A DNA stretch of 63,171 nt from Deinococcus budaensis (GTDB taxonomy: Bacteria; Deinococcota; Deinococci; Deinococcales; Deinococcaceae), in NCBI RefSeq assembly GCF_014201885.1, contig NZ_JACHFN010000019.1:1-63171 (forward strand). The letters run 5' to 3'. The position numbers were made by a program, and so were the translations under genes. Position 1 is the stretch's first letter. The number at the start of each line of letters is the position of its first letter. Below the pieces are notes generated by a model, which saw only the letters and a list, made by a program, of their open reading frames with translations, had not been told where the DNA came from and did not search any database. Below are positions 17,018-31,922 of the stretch, in pieces.

Positions 17018-17110
17018 GCGGCGCGGCATGAAAGGTCCGCGCCAGAACCAGAGACTCATCACCCGGGCGTCCCAAGCAGGCTGGGCGGATGGCCCAGGTG
17101 CCGCCCAGGG

Positions 17111-17491
17111 TCACAGCCCCCAAATGCTCGCGGGCGCCAGTTCCAGCACATTCCCGGCGGGGTCGTGGAAATACAGGCTCTCGCCCCGGCTGCCCCAGGC
17201 GTAGCGCGTCACGCTCAGGCCGCGTTCCTCCAGCCGAGCCTGCCAGGCGTCCGTCTCCTCCCGCGCGATGCCCAGACAGGCGTGCCCGCCGGGTCTTCCT
17301 GCGTGCGGCGGCACGTCTCCCGGCTGGGCGCTGGCCGCCGGGTCGAAAAGCAGCAGCATGGACCCCTCCAGCCGGTAAAAGAGGTGCCGCCCGGCCACCT
17401 TGCCGTGCAGGCTCAGGCCGAGCACCCCCGAATAGAAGGTCTCGGCCCGGTCCAGGTCGTCCACATAGAGGCAGGTTTCGAGGGCGCGCAT
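17111..17491 (-). CDS. VOC-family (glyoxalase/bleomycin-resistance-like) protein
   Basis: Small metal-dependent fold used by glyoxalases, dioxygenases and resistance proteins; the substrate is unknown. The 126-residue product has the two beta-alpha-beta-beta-beta halves: CLYVDDLDRAETFYSGVLGLSL at the start and YFHDPAGNVLELAP at the end, the latter with the usual second-half metal Glu. The first-half metal His position is not clear. The ATG at 17491 is directly preceded by the first copy of a 65-bp tandem repeat that includes a promoter-like pair. Confidence 0.87.
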   Translation of the reverse strand: MRALETCLYVDDLDRAETFYSGVLGLSLHGKVAGRHLFYRLEGSMLLLFDPAASAQPGDVPPHAGRPGGHACLGIAREETDAWQARLEERGLSVTRYAWGSRGESLYFHDPAGNVLELAPASIWGL

Positions 17492-17492
17492 A

Positions 17493-17643
17493 TCAAGTTC
17501 CCAGAGTCCGCCGGAACGGGTCAGGCGTCAACCACCGGGCCGCCCCGGTGGGCGGAGTCAAGTTCCCAGAGTCCGCCGGAACGGGTCGGGCGTCAACCAC
17601 CGGGCCGCCCCGGTGGGCGCAGACAAGTCCCCAGAGTCCGCCT
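17493..17643 (-). repeat. 65-bp tandem repeat (2.3 copies) with duplicated promoter-like element
   Basis: Copies start at 17493, 17558 and 17623 (the third is partial) and are almost identical. Each full copy contains an 8-bp hairpin CCACCGGG/CCCGGTGG and, on the minus strand, TTGACG and GACTCT separated by 17 bp (17531-17503 and 17596-17568). The period is not a multiple of three and the array is noncoding. It fills the space between the RIO kinase and the VOC gene. Confidence 0.85.
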
Positions 17644-17658
17644 GACCCCGGACCGCGC

Positions 17659-18540
<882 letters not shown>

Positions 18541-18558
18541 GGGCGCCCCGGGGGTGGG

Positions 18559-18666
18559 TCAGGCAGGCAGGGCCTCGGAAGGGGCTGGAACATGTGCACT
18601 CCTGGGGACGGGGGCGAGAAGGCCTCGTTCGGTCGCGGTCAGGCAGACAATGGGGTTGTCGGTCAT
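18559..18666 (-). CDS. 35-codon reading frame with near-perfect Shine-Dalgarno upstream of RIO kinase
   Basis: The frame starts MTDNPIVCLTATERGLLAPV and ends ALPA; no known domain. Its ATG is preceded by GGAAGGAGGTG with 7-nt spacing, one of the strongest ribosome sites in the window, and a TACGCT -10-like box lies at 18701-18696. It ends 18 nt before the TTG of the RIO kinase, which itself has no ribosome site. It could be a small protein or a leader that feeds ribosomes to the kinase start. Confidence 0.5.
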   Translation of the reverse strand: MTDNPIVCLTATERGLLAPVPRSAHVPAPSEALPA

Positions 18667-19064
18667 GTGCAGCACCTCCTTCCGGTGTTGTGGGCAGCGT
18701 AGCAGGTGAGGTCCGGGTGAGGGAATGGGGTGTCCGCCCGCTAGGCCATCACGCCTAGCCCATCCTGAAGGGTGGCGGCGACGCAGCCCGCCCGTCCAGC
18801 GCCCCTCCTTCTCCGGAGGACCGTACCCGCAGCGACAGTGTTCGGCCGCGTCCCCCCCGGACTACAGGCACGCTCAGGGTTGGCTAAACCCGTCTTGTTC
18901 CTCCGGAAACTTGCGGCCCGGCCCCGGTTGCCAGACTGCCCCTCTGCCGCACCCTTCGGCTCCGGGTGCAGGGCTTGCCCCTGAAGCCTGCCGAAACGTC
19001 GCCGCAGAGCAGCCCATCTCCCCCCGTGGACGCCAGCGACGCGGCCCTTCTGAAAGGACTCTTC
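18667..19064. other. Divergent intergenic region upstream of the helicase
   Basis: No gene is supported in these 398 bp. A perfect 7-bp dyad GCTAGGC/GCCTAGC with a 6-nt loop lies at 18740-18759, a possible regulator site between the divergent RIO-kinase and helicase transcription units. Weak coding-like sequence just before 19065 may be leader. Confidence 0.4.
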
Positions 19065-21043
19065 ATGCCCACACGCCTCCGGGTCAGACGGTCCCGGCCC
19101 GACACCACAGAAGCCGCCCCTGCGCCCTCTCGTTTTCCCGAACCCGAGCGAGCGGCCGCCGGGCAAGCCCCGCCCCGGCGAACCCGGGTCCGGGTCACCC
19201 CTCCCGACCCGGTGCAGGCCGGGCCAGCCCAGACGGGGCCAGCCCAGACCGGGCCAGCCCAGACCGGAGCAGTGCCTGCGGCGCCCGCCGCGCCTCCCTC
19301 TCCCAGCAAGCTGCGCCGCGCCAAGGCGCCGCCGCCCGCCCCCGCCGCCGTGCCCAGCGAGCCGCCTGCTCCCGCCACGCTCCCCGCGCCGCCCGCCGAA
19401 CCCCCCGTCCGGCCGACCCGGGGAATCCGGCGCGCGCAGCGCATCGCCAGCGAGGTGTTCGGCTACGACCGGCTGCACCCGGCCCAGCAGGAGGCCATCG
19501 GCTCGGTGCTGGCGGGCCACGACACCCTCGCCATCATGCCGACGGGCAGCGGCAAGTCGGCGATCTATCAGGTCGCGGCGCTGGCGCTGGGCGGCCCGGC
19601 GGTGGTGGTCTCGCCCCTGATCGCGCTGCAACGTGACCAGGTGCAGAGCCTGGAGGAAAATGCCCCGGGTCAGGCGGCCCTGATCAACTCGACCCTGCGC
19701 CCCGCCGAGCGCGAGGCGACCTTCGAGGCCTTTGCCCAGGGCGAGGTCGAGTTTCTCTTTCTGGCGCCCGAGCAACTGACCAACGAGGAGACGCTGGCCC
19801 GGCTGCGCGCCGCCGAACCCGCCCTGTTCGTGGTGGACGAGGCCCACTGCGTGAGCGAGTGGGGGCACGACTTCCGGCCCGAGTACCTGCGGCTGGGGGC
19901 CGTGGTGGAGGCCCTGGGGCACCCCACCGTGCTGGCCCTGACCGCCACCGCCGCGCCCCCCGTGCGCGCCGAGATCGTCGAGCGGCTGGGGATGCGGGAG
20001 GCCCGGGTGCTGGTACGCGGCTTCGACCGCCCGAACATCGTGCTGGGCGTGCGGCAGTTCGAGGACGCGGGCAGCAAACGCGCGGCGCTGCTGGAGCACG
20101 TCGTGGCCGCCGAGAAACCGGGCATCGTCTATGCGGCGACCCGCCGGGCGGCCGAGGCGTGCGCGGCCGAGCTGCTCGAGCGCGGGGTGCGGGCGGCGGC
20201 CTACCACGCCGGGCTGGCCGTGGCGCAGCGAGGCGCCGTGCAGGGCGCCTTGATGGCCGACGAGCTGGAGGTCATCGTGGCGACGACCGCCTTTGGCATG
20301 GGCATCGACAAGCCGAATGTGCGCTTCGTGCACCACCTCGACATCTCGGGGTCGGTGGACGCCTACTACCAGGAGATCGGCCGGGCCGGACGCGACGGTG
20401 CCCCGGCCGAGGCGACCTCTTTTACACGCCGGGCGACCTGAACCTGCGCCGTTTCTTTGCCGGGGGCACGCTGGTGGACGCCGATCAGGTCGGGCAGGTG
20501 CTGCGCGCGGTCGAGGACCAGGACGGTCCCCTCGACCTGGCCGAGCTGCAAGACGAGACCGGCCTGACCCGCACCCGGATTCTGACGGCCGTGAGCCGTC
20601 TGGAGGAGGTCGGCGCCCTGGAGGTCGCGCCCGACGGCGAGGTCACGGTGACCCCGGGACCCCAGGACCCCGAGGTGGTCGCCCAGGCCGCGCTGGCCCA
20701 GGAGCACCGCCGCTCCTTCGAGCGCTCGCGGCTGGAGATGATGCGCGGCTACGCCGAGACCGGGGCCTGCCGCCGCGAGTACCTGCTCAACTACTTCGGC
20801 GAGGCGTACGCCGCGCCCTGCGGGGCCTGCGAGAATTGCCTCTCGGGCCGTGTCCGCGAGGCCGTCCCCGAGAACCTGCCTTTCCCGATGGGCAGTCGGG
20901 TCGCCCACGCCACCTTCGGTGAGGGCCTGGTCGTGCGCTACGAGGGTGAGAAAATCACCGTGCTGTTCGACGGGCAGGGCTACCAGACGCTGGCGCTGGG
21001 GGTCGTGCTGGACGGCGGCCTGCTGGAGCCGCTGGGGGCCTGA
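19065..21043 (+). pseudogene. RecQ-family DNA helicase, interrupted by an apparent 1-nt frameshift
   Basis: ATP-dependent 3'-5' DNA helicase. After a Pro/Ala/Arg-rich N-terminal tail of about 125 residues come motif I TGSGKS, Ia [25 protein letters not shown] and [14 protein letters not shown]. Right after motif VI the frame stops at 20441, while the expected continuation [14 protein letters not shown] runs on in the -1 frame from about 20415 to 21043. That part has the RecQ zinc site C-x16-C-x2-C-x2-C and a C-terminal Tudor-like FGEG module; HRDC is absent. One extra C in ACCTC (20415-20419) would restore a continuous 660-residue protein. Either a real null mutation or a sequencing error. 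The ATG at 19065 has AAAGGA upstream. Confidence 0.82.
19221..19265 (+). repeat. 15-bp tandem repeat in the helicase N-terminal tail
   Basis: Three copies of GGGCCAGCCCAGACS in a row, coding for repeated GPAQT. It lies in the low-complexity tail ahead of the helicase core. Confidence 0.8.
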
Positions 21044-21070
21044 ACCCGGCCGCGCGCAGGCGGCGAGACC

Positions 21071-21122
21071 TGGAGGGGGGAGCGGGAAGGCGCTGCGCTG
21101 AGGCGTGCTTCCCTGCTCCCTC
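21071..21122. terminator. Hairpin between convergent helicase and binding-protein genes
   Basis: GGAGCGGGAAG near 21077-21090 can pair with CTTCCCTGCTCC at 21107-21120 with one bulged base. No T-run follows, so termination is uncertain. Confidence 0.4.
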
Positions 21123-21128
21123 CGGTTC

Positions 21129-22100
<972 letters not shown>

Positions 22101-22107
22101 GGGGGCG

Positions 22108-22113
22108 AGTATA
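22108..22113 (-). promoter_or_regulatory. -10 box TATACT, leaderless binding-protein start
   Basis: On the minus strand TATACT ends 7 nt before the ATG at 22100. Confidence 0.65.
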
Positions 22114-22207
22114 GGAGCGCCGGGGCGGGGCGAATTGCGGCGCCGGAGAGACTTGCGGGGCCGCCTGCGGGACACGTGCGCGCAGCGGGAGGGCGCAAAC
22201 TGGACCC

Positions 22208-22411
22208 ATGGACCTGAATTCCTGGCGTCCCGAGGACACCGCCCGGCGCTTTTCGCTGATGGTGGCGAGCAGCCTGGGGACCTTCACCTTTGTCGCGCTG
22301 TGGCTGGCGGCAGGCTGGCACCCGTTGCTGTCGCTGCTGGGCGCCGCGCTGGCCGGACTGCTCGTCCACCTGATCGCCTGCCGCGTTCTGCTGCTGGTCT
22401 TCCGCCGCTGA
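22208..22411 (+). CDS. Small membrane protein, 67 residues, unknown function
   Basis: Product not recognised. After a polar start (MDLNSWRPEDTARRF) there are two hydrophobic helices (about residues 17-34 and 37-62) joined by a short GWHP turn, so it is a hairpin inner-membrane protein with both ends inside, ending VFRR. It has GC3-rich codons and lies 131 nt before the FRPR-repeat protein on the same strand; whether they share a transcript is unclear. Confidence 0.65.
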   Translation: MDLNSWRPEDTARRFSLMVASSLGTFTFVALWLAAGWHPLLSLLGAALAGLLVHLIACRVLLLVFRR

Positions 22412-22542
22412 CGGGGGGCCGCCGACCGGCCTGCCCCGCCGCTGGGGTGGACCTGCGTGCGGGTGGTAGACTCCGGGGTACGCCTGCGCGCCCCGGGCCG
22501 GACCAGAGGGGTCCGGGTGAGCGGCGCGGGGAAAGGACAACC

Positions 22543-23409
<867 letters not shown>

Positions 23410-23429
23410 ACCGCGCAGGCAGGGCTAAG

Positions 23430-23458
23430 GGGCCGGGGAGGTGATCCCCCGGCCCTTT
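23430..23458 (+). terminator. Terminator after the FRPR-repeat gene
   Basis: A 9-bp stem GGGCCGGGG/CCCCGGCCC (23430-23438, 23447-23455) is followed by TTT, 20 nt after the stop and before the convergent S9 peptidase gene. Confidence 0.75.
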
Positions 23459-23496
23459 CCGTTGCCCTGCCGCGCGGGTGGTGGGGCGCCCTAGGC

Positions 23497-25503
<2,007 letters not shown>

Positions 25504-25748
25504 GCCGCAGTCAATCACACGGCCCGGCGCCCCGGCGACGGGTCCCCGGCCGCCCCAGCCCTTCCGGACAGGCTCATGATCGTTCGCTCAAGCGTCTGAG
25601 CGCGTCTTCTTGCCGCCGCCCGGCTGCCGAATCTTATGCTGAACTGACCGGAAGGCTCCCCGCGCGCCCACAGTCTCGCCTTCGCGGGCGGGCGCCCTTC
25701 CGTCTCCTCCTCCCTGTCTTTTCCCAGTCTTGTTCAGGAGGTCACCCC
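25504..25748. other. Divergent intergenic region
   Basis: No gene in 245 bp. TATGCT at 25635-25640 could be a -10 box for the small gene at 25749, with a leader of about 100 nt; a clear -35 is missing. Confidence 0.35.
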
Positions 25749-25940
25749 ATGCAGGAACTGTCTTGTACCTGGGTCCCGGGCACCCTCAACATCGTGCGGC
25801 TGCGCTTTTCCGGGCGCACCGTCGAGATGACCAGCGCCCGCTTGGCGCGCATTTTCGGGCCGCAGGCGCTCAACGACCTGTACCTCAAGGGCCGCGCCGT
25901 GCTGCGGGCCAACTCGCAGCAGCTCGCCCTGTTGACGTAG
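25749..25940 (+). CDS. Small protein, 63 residues, unknown function
   Basis: Product not recognised. It begins MQELSCTWVPGTLNIVRLRF and looks like a compact alpha/beta domain with no membrane segment. The ATG has a CAGGAGGTC ribosome site eight to nine bases upstream, much stronger than most genes nearby, and GC3-biased codons, which supports it as real. It lies 39 nt before the M20 peptidase gene, which has its own leaderless -10 box. Confidence 0.7.
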   Translation: MQELSCTWVPGTLNIVRLRFSGRTVEMTSARLARIFGPQALNDLYLKGRAVLRANSQQLALLT

Positions 25941-25968
25941 GGCGGGCCGGGGCACGGCGGGGGGCAGG

Positions 25969-25974
25969 TAGCAT
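25969..25974 (+). promoter_or_regulatory. -10 box TAGCAT, leaderless M20 peptidase start
   Basis: TAGCAT ends 5 nt before the ATG at 25980. Confidence 0.55.
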
Positions 25975-25979
25975 GCGGC

Positions 25980-27083
25980 ATGGCTGACCTGCCCCCCGAT
26001 CCTGCGGCCCTGATCGCTGACCTGCGGCTTCTCGTGGAGATCGAGTCGCCGTCCACCGACCCCGTGGGCGTGGCGCACGTGATGGACGTGGTGGAGCGCT
26101 GGGCGCGCGACCTGGGCGCCCTGTGCCACGCGCTGCCCGGCGGCACCCGCCAGTTCGATTTCGGGGTGGACGGCACCCGGCCCCCTCTGCTGATCCTGAC
26201 CCACGCCGACACCGTCTGGCCGCACGGCACGCTGGAGAAGATGCCCTTCCGGGTCGAGGGGGAGCGCGTGTCCGGCCCCGGCACCTACGACATGAAGGGC
26301 GGCATCGTGGGCGCCTTTCACGCCCTGCGCGCGCTTGGAGGCGACTGGCCGCGCGGCGGCGTGAGGCTGCTGCTCACCCCCGACGAGGAGACGGGCAGTT
26401 CCTCCAGCCGCGCCGCCATCGAGGCCGCCGCTCGCCATGCCCGCGCCGTGCTGGTGGTCGAGCCGCCGGTCGCGGACTCGCACGCGCTCAAGGTGGGGCG
26501 CAAGGGGGTGGGCGACTTTACCCTGCGGTTTCAGGGGGTGGCCTCGCACGCAGGGAACAAGCCCGAGGAAGGGGCGAGCGCCGTGACCGAGGCCGCCCGC
26601 GCCGTGCTGGCGGTGCAGGCGCTGGCCCGCCCCGAGCTGGGCACGACCGTCAGCGTGGGCCGCATCGCCGGGGGCGGCGCCGTGAACGTGATTCCCGCCG
26701 AGTGCGTGCTGGACGTGGACGTGCGCGTCTCGACCCTGGCCGAGAGCGGGCGCGTGACGCGCGGCATCCAGGCGCTGGAGACGGCCGACCCGCGCGTGCG
26801 CCTGACAGTCACGGGCGGGCTGAACCGGCCCCCCTTCGAGCGCGGGCCGGAAACCCAGCGCCTCTTCGCGCAGGCGCAGGCGCTCGCCCGCGAGCTGGGC
26901 TTCGAGCTGACGGGCGAGGTGGTCGGCGGCGGCAGCGACGGCAACTTCACCGCGCCGCTCGCGCCGACCCTCGACGGGCTGGGGGCGCCCGGCGACGGGG
27001 CGCACGCCGCCCACGAGCACATCCGCCTCGACCGCTGGCCGGACCACGTGCGGCTGCTGACCCGGCTGCTGAGGGAAGCCTGA
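25980..27083 (+). CDS. M20-family metallopeptidase (glutamate carboxypeptidase-like)
   Basis: Di-zinc amidohydrolase that removes an amino acid from an N-acyl or peptide substrate. The 367-residue product has the metal site ILTHADTVWPHGTLEKMPF (His-Ala-Asp), YDMKGGIVGAFHAL (bridging Asp), the catalytic-base TPDEETGSSSS (Glu-Glu), the dimerisation-domain KVGRKGVGDFTLRFQGVASHAG and the late metal His in GAHAAHEHI. Closest in style to carboxypeptidase G2. An N-acylamino-acid racemase operon lies far away at 61-63 kb; a joint pathway is possible but not shown. The next gene starts inside its stop codon. Confidence 0.92.
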   Translation: MADLPPDPAALIADLRLLVEIESPSTDPVGVAHVMDVVERWARDLGALCHALPGGTRQFDFGVDGTRPPLLILTHADTVWPHGTLEKMPFRVEGERVSGPGTYDMKGGIVGAFHALRALGGDWPRGGVRLLLTPDEETGSSSSRAAIEAAARHARAVLVVEPPVADSHALKVGRKGVGDFTLRFQGVASHAGNKPEEGASAVTEAARAVLAVQALARPELGTTVSVGRIAGGGAVNVIPAECVLDVDVRVSTLAESGRVTRGIQALETADPRVRLTVTGGLNRPPFERGPETQRLFAQAQALARELGFELTGEVVGGGSDGNFTAPLAPTLDGLGAPGDGAHAAHEHIRLDRWPDHVRLLTRLLREA

Positions 27084-27388
27084 TGTTCGGGCTGTTCGGG
27101 CGCCGCAAGACGGGAGGCGGCAATCCCCACGTCAAGGAGGAGTCGCCGGGCGTCTACCGGGTGCGCGTCCGCACCCGCGCGCACGGCGAGGTCGTCGAGT
27201 TCCGCTTTACCAGATCGGCCCACATCGGCGCCGACGACGGGGGCGGCTACCTCTTTCGCAAGCCGGTGGTCAGCCCGCAGCATTTCGACCGCGGCGAACT
27301 CGTTGTGCGCTTCGACGCCCGCTACAACGTGACCGGCACCGAGGGCGAGGGCGTGGAGTTTATCCCGGTGGCTGCCTGGGAAGACTGA
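27083..27388 (+). CDS. Hypothetical 101-residue protein coupled to the M20 peptidase
   Basis: Product not recognised. It starts MFGLFGRRKTGGGNPHVK, then has a beta-rich domain with alternating pattern (YRVRVRTRAHGEVVEFRFTR, ELVVRFDARYNV). The ATG overlaps the upstream stop (TGATG), so it is translationally coupled to the peptidase. No transmembrane segment, Cys or signal peptide. The 176 bp after it (27389-27564) contain no gene. Confidence 0.72.
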   Translation: MFGLFGRRKTGGGNPHVKEESPGVYRVRVRTRAHGEVVEFRFTRSAHIGADDGGGYLFRKPVVSPQHFDRGELVVRFDARYNVTGTEGEGVEFIPVAAWED

Positions 27389-27564
27389 GCGCGTAAGACC
27401 CACAGCGAGGCCGCACCGTAGTCCCCCTGACGGTTGGCGGGGGTGGGGGGGCAAGCCCCAATGCTCGCTTCACCTGCCCGTAAGCCCGGGTGAAGGGAGG
27501 GCGCTGTCACGCCGCTCCCGGCCCTGCCAAGCTGCGTGGGACAGTCCCCTCACGGAGGTATTCC

Positions 27565-28101
27565 ATGCGTAAACATTTTCTGGTTCCGGCCCTGGCCCTC
27601 AGCCTGCTTCCTTCTGCTCTCGCCGGAGGCGCGGCGGGCGCCCCGATGGGTCCCGTCAGCACCGCCCAGGTCTCCAACGACAGCGACGTGCTGTTTATGG
27701 AAGTCATGACCATGAGCAACCTCACCGAGATCCTGACCTCGCAGCTCGCCCTGCAAAAGAGCAGCAACGCCGCCGTGCGCGCCTTTGCCCAGCAGATGAT
27801 CACCGAGCACACCCGCGCGCAAAACGAGCTGAACGCCATCGCGGCGGCCAAGGGCGTGCGCCTGGCCGACAAGCCCGGCGCCGACCAGCGCCTGCTGTAC
27901 AACCGCCTGACCACCCTGTCGGGCGCGGCCTTTGACGCCGCCTACAAGAACGTGCAGGTGAACGGCCACGCGATGACCCTGGACCTGATCCAGACCTACC
28001 GCAGCATCGGCAAGGACCAGCAGGCCCTGGCGTACGCCGCCAAGACCCAGCCTGCCGTCGCCAACCACCTCGAAGAGGCGAGGGCGCTGCCCGGCAACTG
28101 A
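27565..28101 (+). CDS. Secreted DUF4142 protein
   Basis: The 178-residue product has a signal peptide (MRKHFLVPALALSLLPSALA) and a DUF4142 domain, a four-helix ferritin-like bundle: FMEVMTMSNLTEILTSQLAL, VRAFAQQMITEHTRAQNELNAIAA and the C-terminal helices AMTLDLIQTYRSIG. Members are exported and their function is unknown; some carry acidic or His residues that could bind metal, and this one keeps EHTRAQ. The ATG at 27565 has GGAGG eight bases upstream. Followed by a strong hairpin. Confidence 0.86.
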   Translation: MRKHFLVPALALSLLPSALAGGAAGAPMGPVSTAQVSNDSDVLFMEVMTMSNLTEILTSQLALQKSSNAAVRAFAQQMITEHTRAQNELNAIAAAKGVRLADKPGADQRLLYNRLTTLSGAAFDAAYKNVQVNGHAMTLDLIQTYRSIGKDQQALAYAAKTQPAVANHLEEARALPGN

Positions 28102-28121
28102 GTCTCCAGCCTTCGTCACGA

Positions 28122-28150
28122 ACAAGCCCAGGAGAATATCCTGGGCTTGT
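28122..28150. terminator. Bidirectional hairpin between DUF4142 and PIG-L genes
   Basis: A perfect 12-bp stem ACAAGCCCAGGA/TCCTGGGCTTGT (28122-28133, 28139-28150) with a 5-nt loop, lying between two convergent stops. Short T-rich ends (CCCTTTGTT on plus) support a terminator. Confidence 0.75.
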
Positions 28151-28157
28151 CCCTTTG

Positions 28158-28826
<669 letters not shown>

Positions 28827-28833
28827 GCGGCCC

Positions 28834-28839
28834 AGGATA
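28834..28839 (-). promoter_or_regulatory. -10 box TATCCT, leaderless PIG-L start
   Basis: On the minus strand TATCCT ends 7 nt before the ATG at 28826. Confidence 0.6.
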
Positions 28840-28918
28840 GGGCGCGGGCCAGGGCCGATACGGGAGGTAAGCGCGCTGGCCGATGCGCCCGCCCCCCGCC
28901 GCGCTTCAGGATGGAGGC

Positions 28919-29919
<1,001 letters not shown>

Positions 29920-29923
<4 letters not shown>

Positions 29924-30897
29924 GGGTCCGCGAGGCGGGCGCCGCCGACTATCCGGCGCTGGCGCAGGTGCTGGGCGCCGTGTGGCCCGAGCACGCCACC
30001 ACCGCCGACACCCTGGCCCACGAGGACGCCGAGCTTCGGAGCCATCCCCGGAAACCGCGCCTGTGGCGGGTGCTGGCCGAGGACCCAGCGGGCCGGGTGC
30101 TGGGCGCGGGATCGCTGATGCAGTGGCCCGGCATGTTCCACCCTGGGCGCTACCACGCCGAGGTGCTGGTCCCTCCCGCGCACGAGGGCCGGGGCGTGGG
30201 CCGGGCGCTGGCGGCGGCGCTGGAGACGCAGCTGCGGGGCCGGGGCGCCCGCGAGGTGCTGGGCACGTCCCGCGAGGACCGCCCGCGCGGCCTGGCCTTT
30301 CTGGAGCAGCAGGGCTTTGCCGAAGCCATGCGCTACTTCGCCAGCGCCCTGAGCCTGCCGGACTTCGACCCGGCGCCCTGGGCCTCGGCCGCCCGGCTCC
30401 CGGCAGGCTACCGCCGCGCGACCCTGGCCGATCTGGTGGCCGAGCGCGGCGAGGACGCGGCGTGGCAGGCCTACTTCGGCATCTGCGCGGCGGTGCGCGC
30501 CGACGTGCCCCGCACGGGCCAGGCCACGCCGCTGGACTTCGCGCACTTTCGGGCGCAGGCGGACGATCCACGGTTCCTGCCCGGGGGAGTCCTCTTCGCG
30601 CTCACGGCGCAGGGCGAGGTGGCCGCGCTGACCGAGGTCTACCCCGACGCCGCCGACCCCCTCAAGATGCAGACCGGCCTGACCGGCACCCGCCGCGAGC
30701 ACCGCCGCCGGGGCCTGGGGTTGGCCCTCAAGCTCGCCGCGCTGGAGCTGGCCCGCACGCGCGGCGCCGCGAGCGTCTGGACCGACAACGCCAGCACCAA
30801 CGCCCCGATGCTGGCCCTGAACGGGCGCCTGGGCTTCGTGCGCCAGCCCGCCTGGGTCGAGATGCGCCGGGGCCGGGTGGAGGAGGGACCCCTCTGA
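29920..30897 (+). CDS. Double-GNAT-domain acetyltransferase 2
   Basis: A 325-residue paralogue of the preceding gene. The first GNAT has PPAHEGRGVGRALAAALETQL (about 83-103), the second GTRREHRRRGLGLALKLAALEL (about 260-280), followed by WTDNASTNAPMLALNGRLGF. The ATG overlaps the previous stop by four bases, so the two are cotranslated. Substrate unknown. A decayed third copy follows directly. Confidence 0.87.
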
Positions 30898-30905
30898 CCG
30901 CTCAG

Positions 30906-31142
30906 GTGCGGACGTTCGCCGCCCGCCCGGTGGGGGAGGCCGAGCGGGGCGCCGCCGCGCGGGTGTGGGCCTGCTGACCGGGCTGACGGGCGCCACGCGG
31001 GGGGGGGCGCAGGGACCGGGCAGCCTTTTCGATTCGCACCGGCAATGCCAGCGACGACGCGCCCATTCCCGCCCTCAAGGGCCGCCTGAGGCTCCGTGCG
31101 CGACCCCCCGAGCCTGAGCGGGGTAGCCTGGCTGTAGCTTGA
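30906..31142 (+). pseudogene. Remnant of a third tandem GNAT gene
   Basis: A GTG frame right after the second gene reads VRTFAARPVGEAERGAAARVWA and then stops (30906-30977), like the start of a GNAT domain. After a short G-rich stretch another frame reads IRTGNASDDAPIPALKGRLR up to a stop at 31142, which matches the end of the second GNAT domain next door (TDNASTNAPMLALNGRLGF). The middle, including the CoA loop, is missing. This is best read as an internally deleted copy. Confidence 0.6.
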
Positions 31143-31144
31143 AC

Positions 31145-31849
<705 letters not shown>

Positions 31850-31922
31850 CGGGTGGACGAACCTGCTACCCTCAGCGCTGGCCCGTGACCTGTCCTGTCG
31901 CTGCGGCTGGAGGAATGACGCC

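Noticed and set aside
20415..20426. Programmed -1 frameshift as the first explanation of the RecQ break
   Set aside because: The sequence C TCT TTT is a poor slippery heptamer (the P-site codon does not re-pair), no stimulatory hairpin is evident right after it, and a lost C explains the data more simply. Kept only as an alternative.
25634..25652. RDRM-like sequence TTATGCTGAACTGAC upstream of the 63-residue gene
   Set aside because: The distance between TTATG and TGAC is six bases rather than four, and the right half ATAA is missing.
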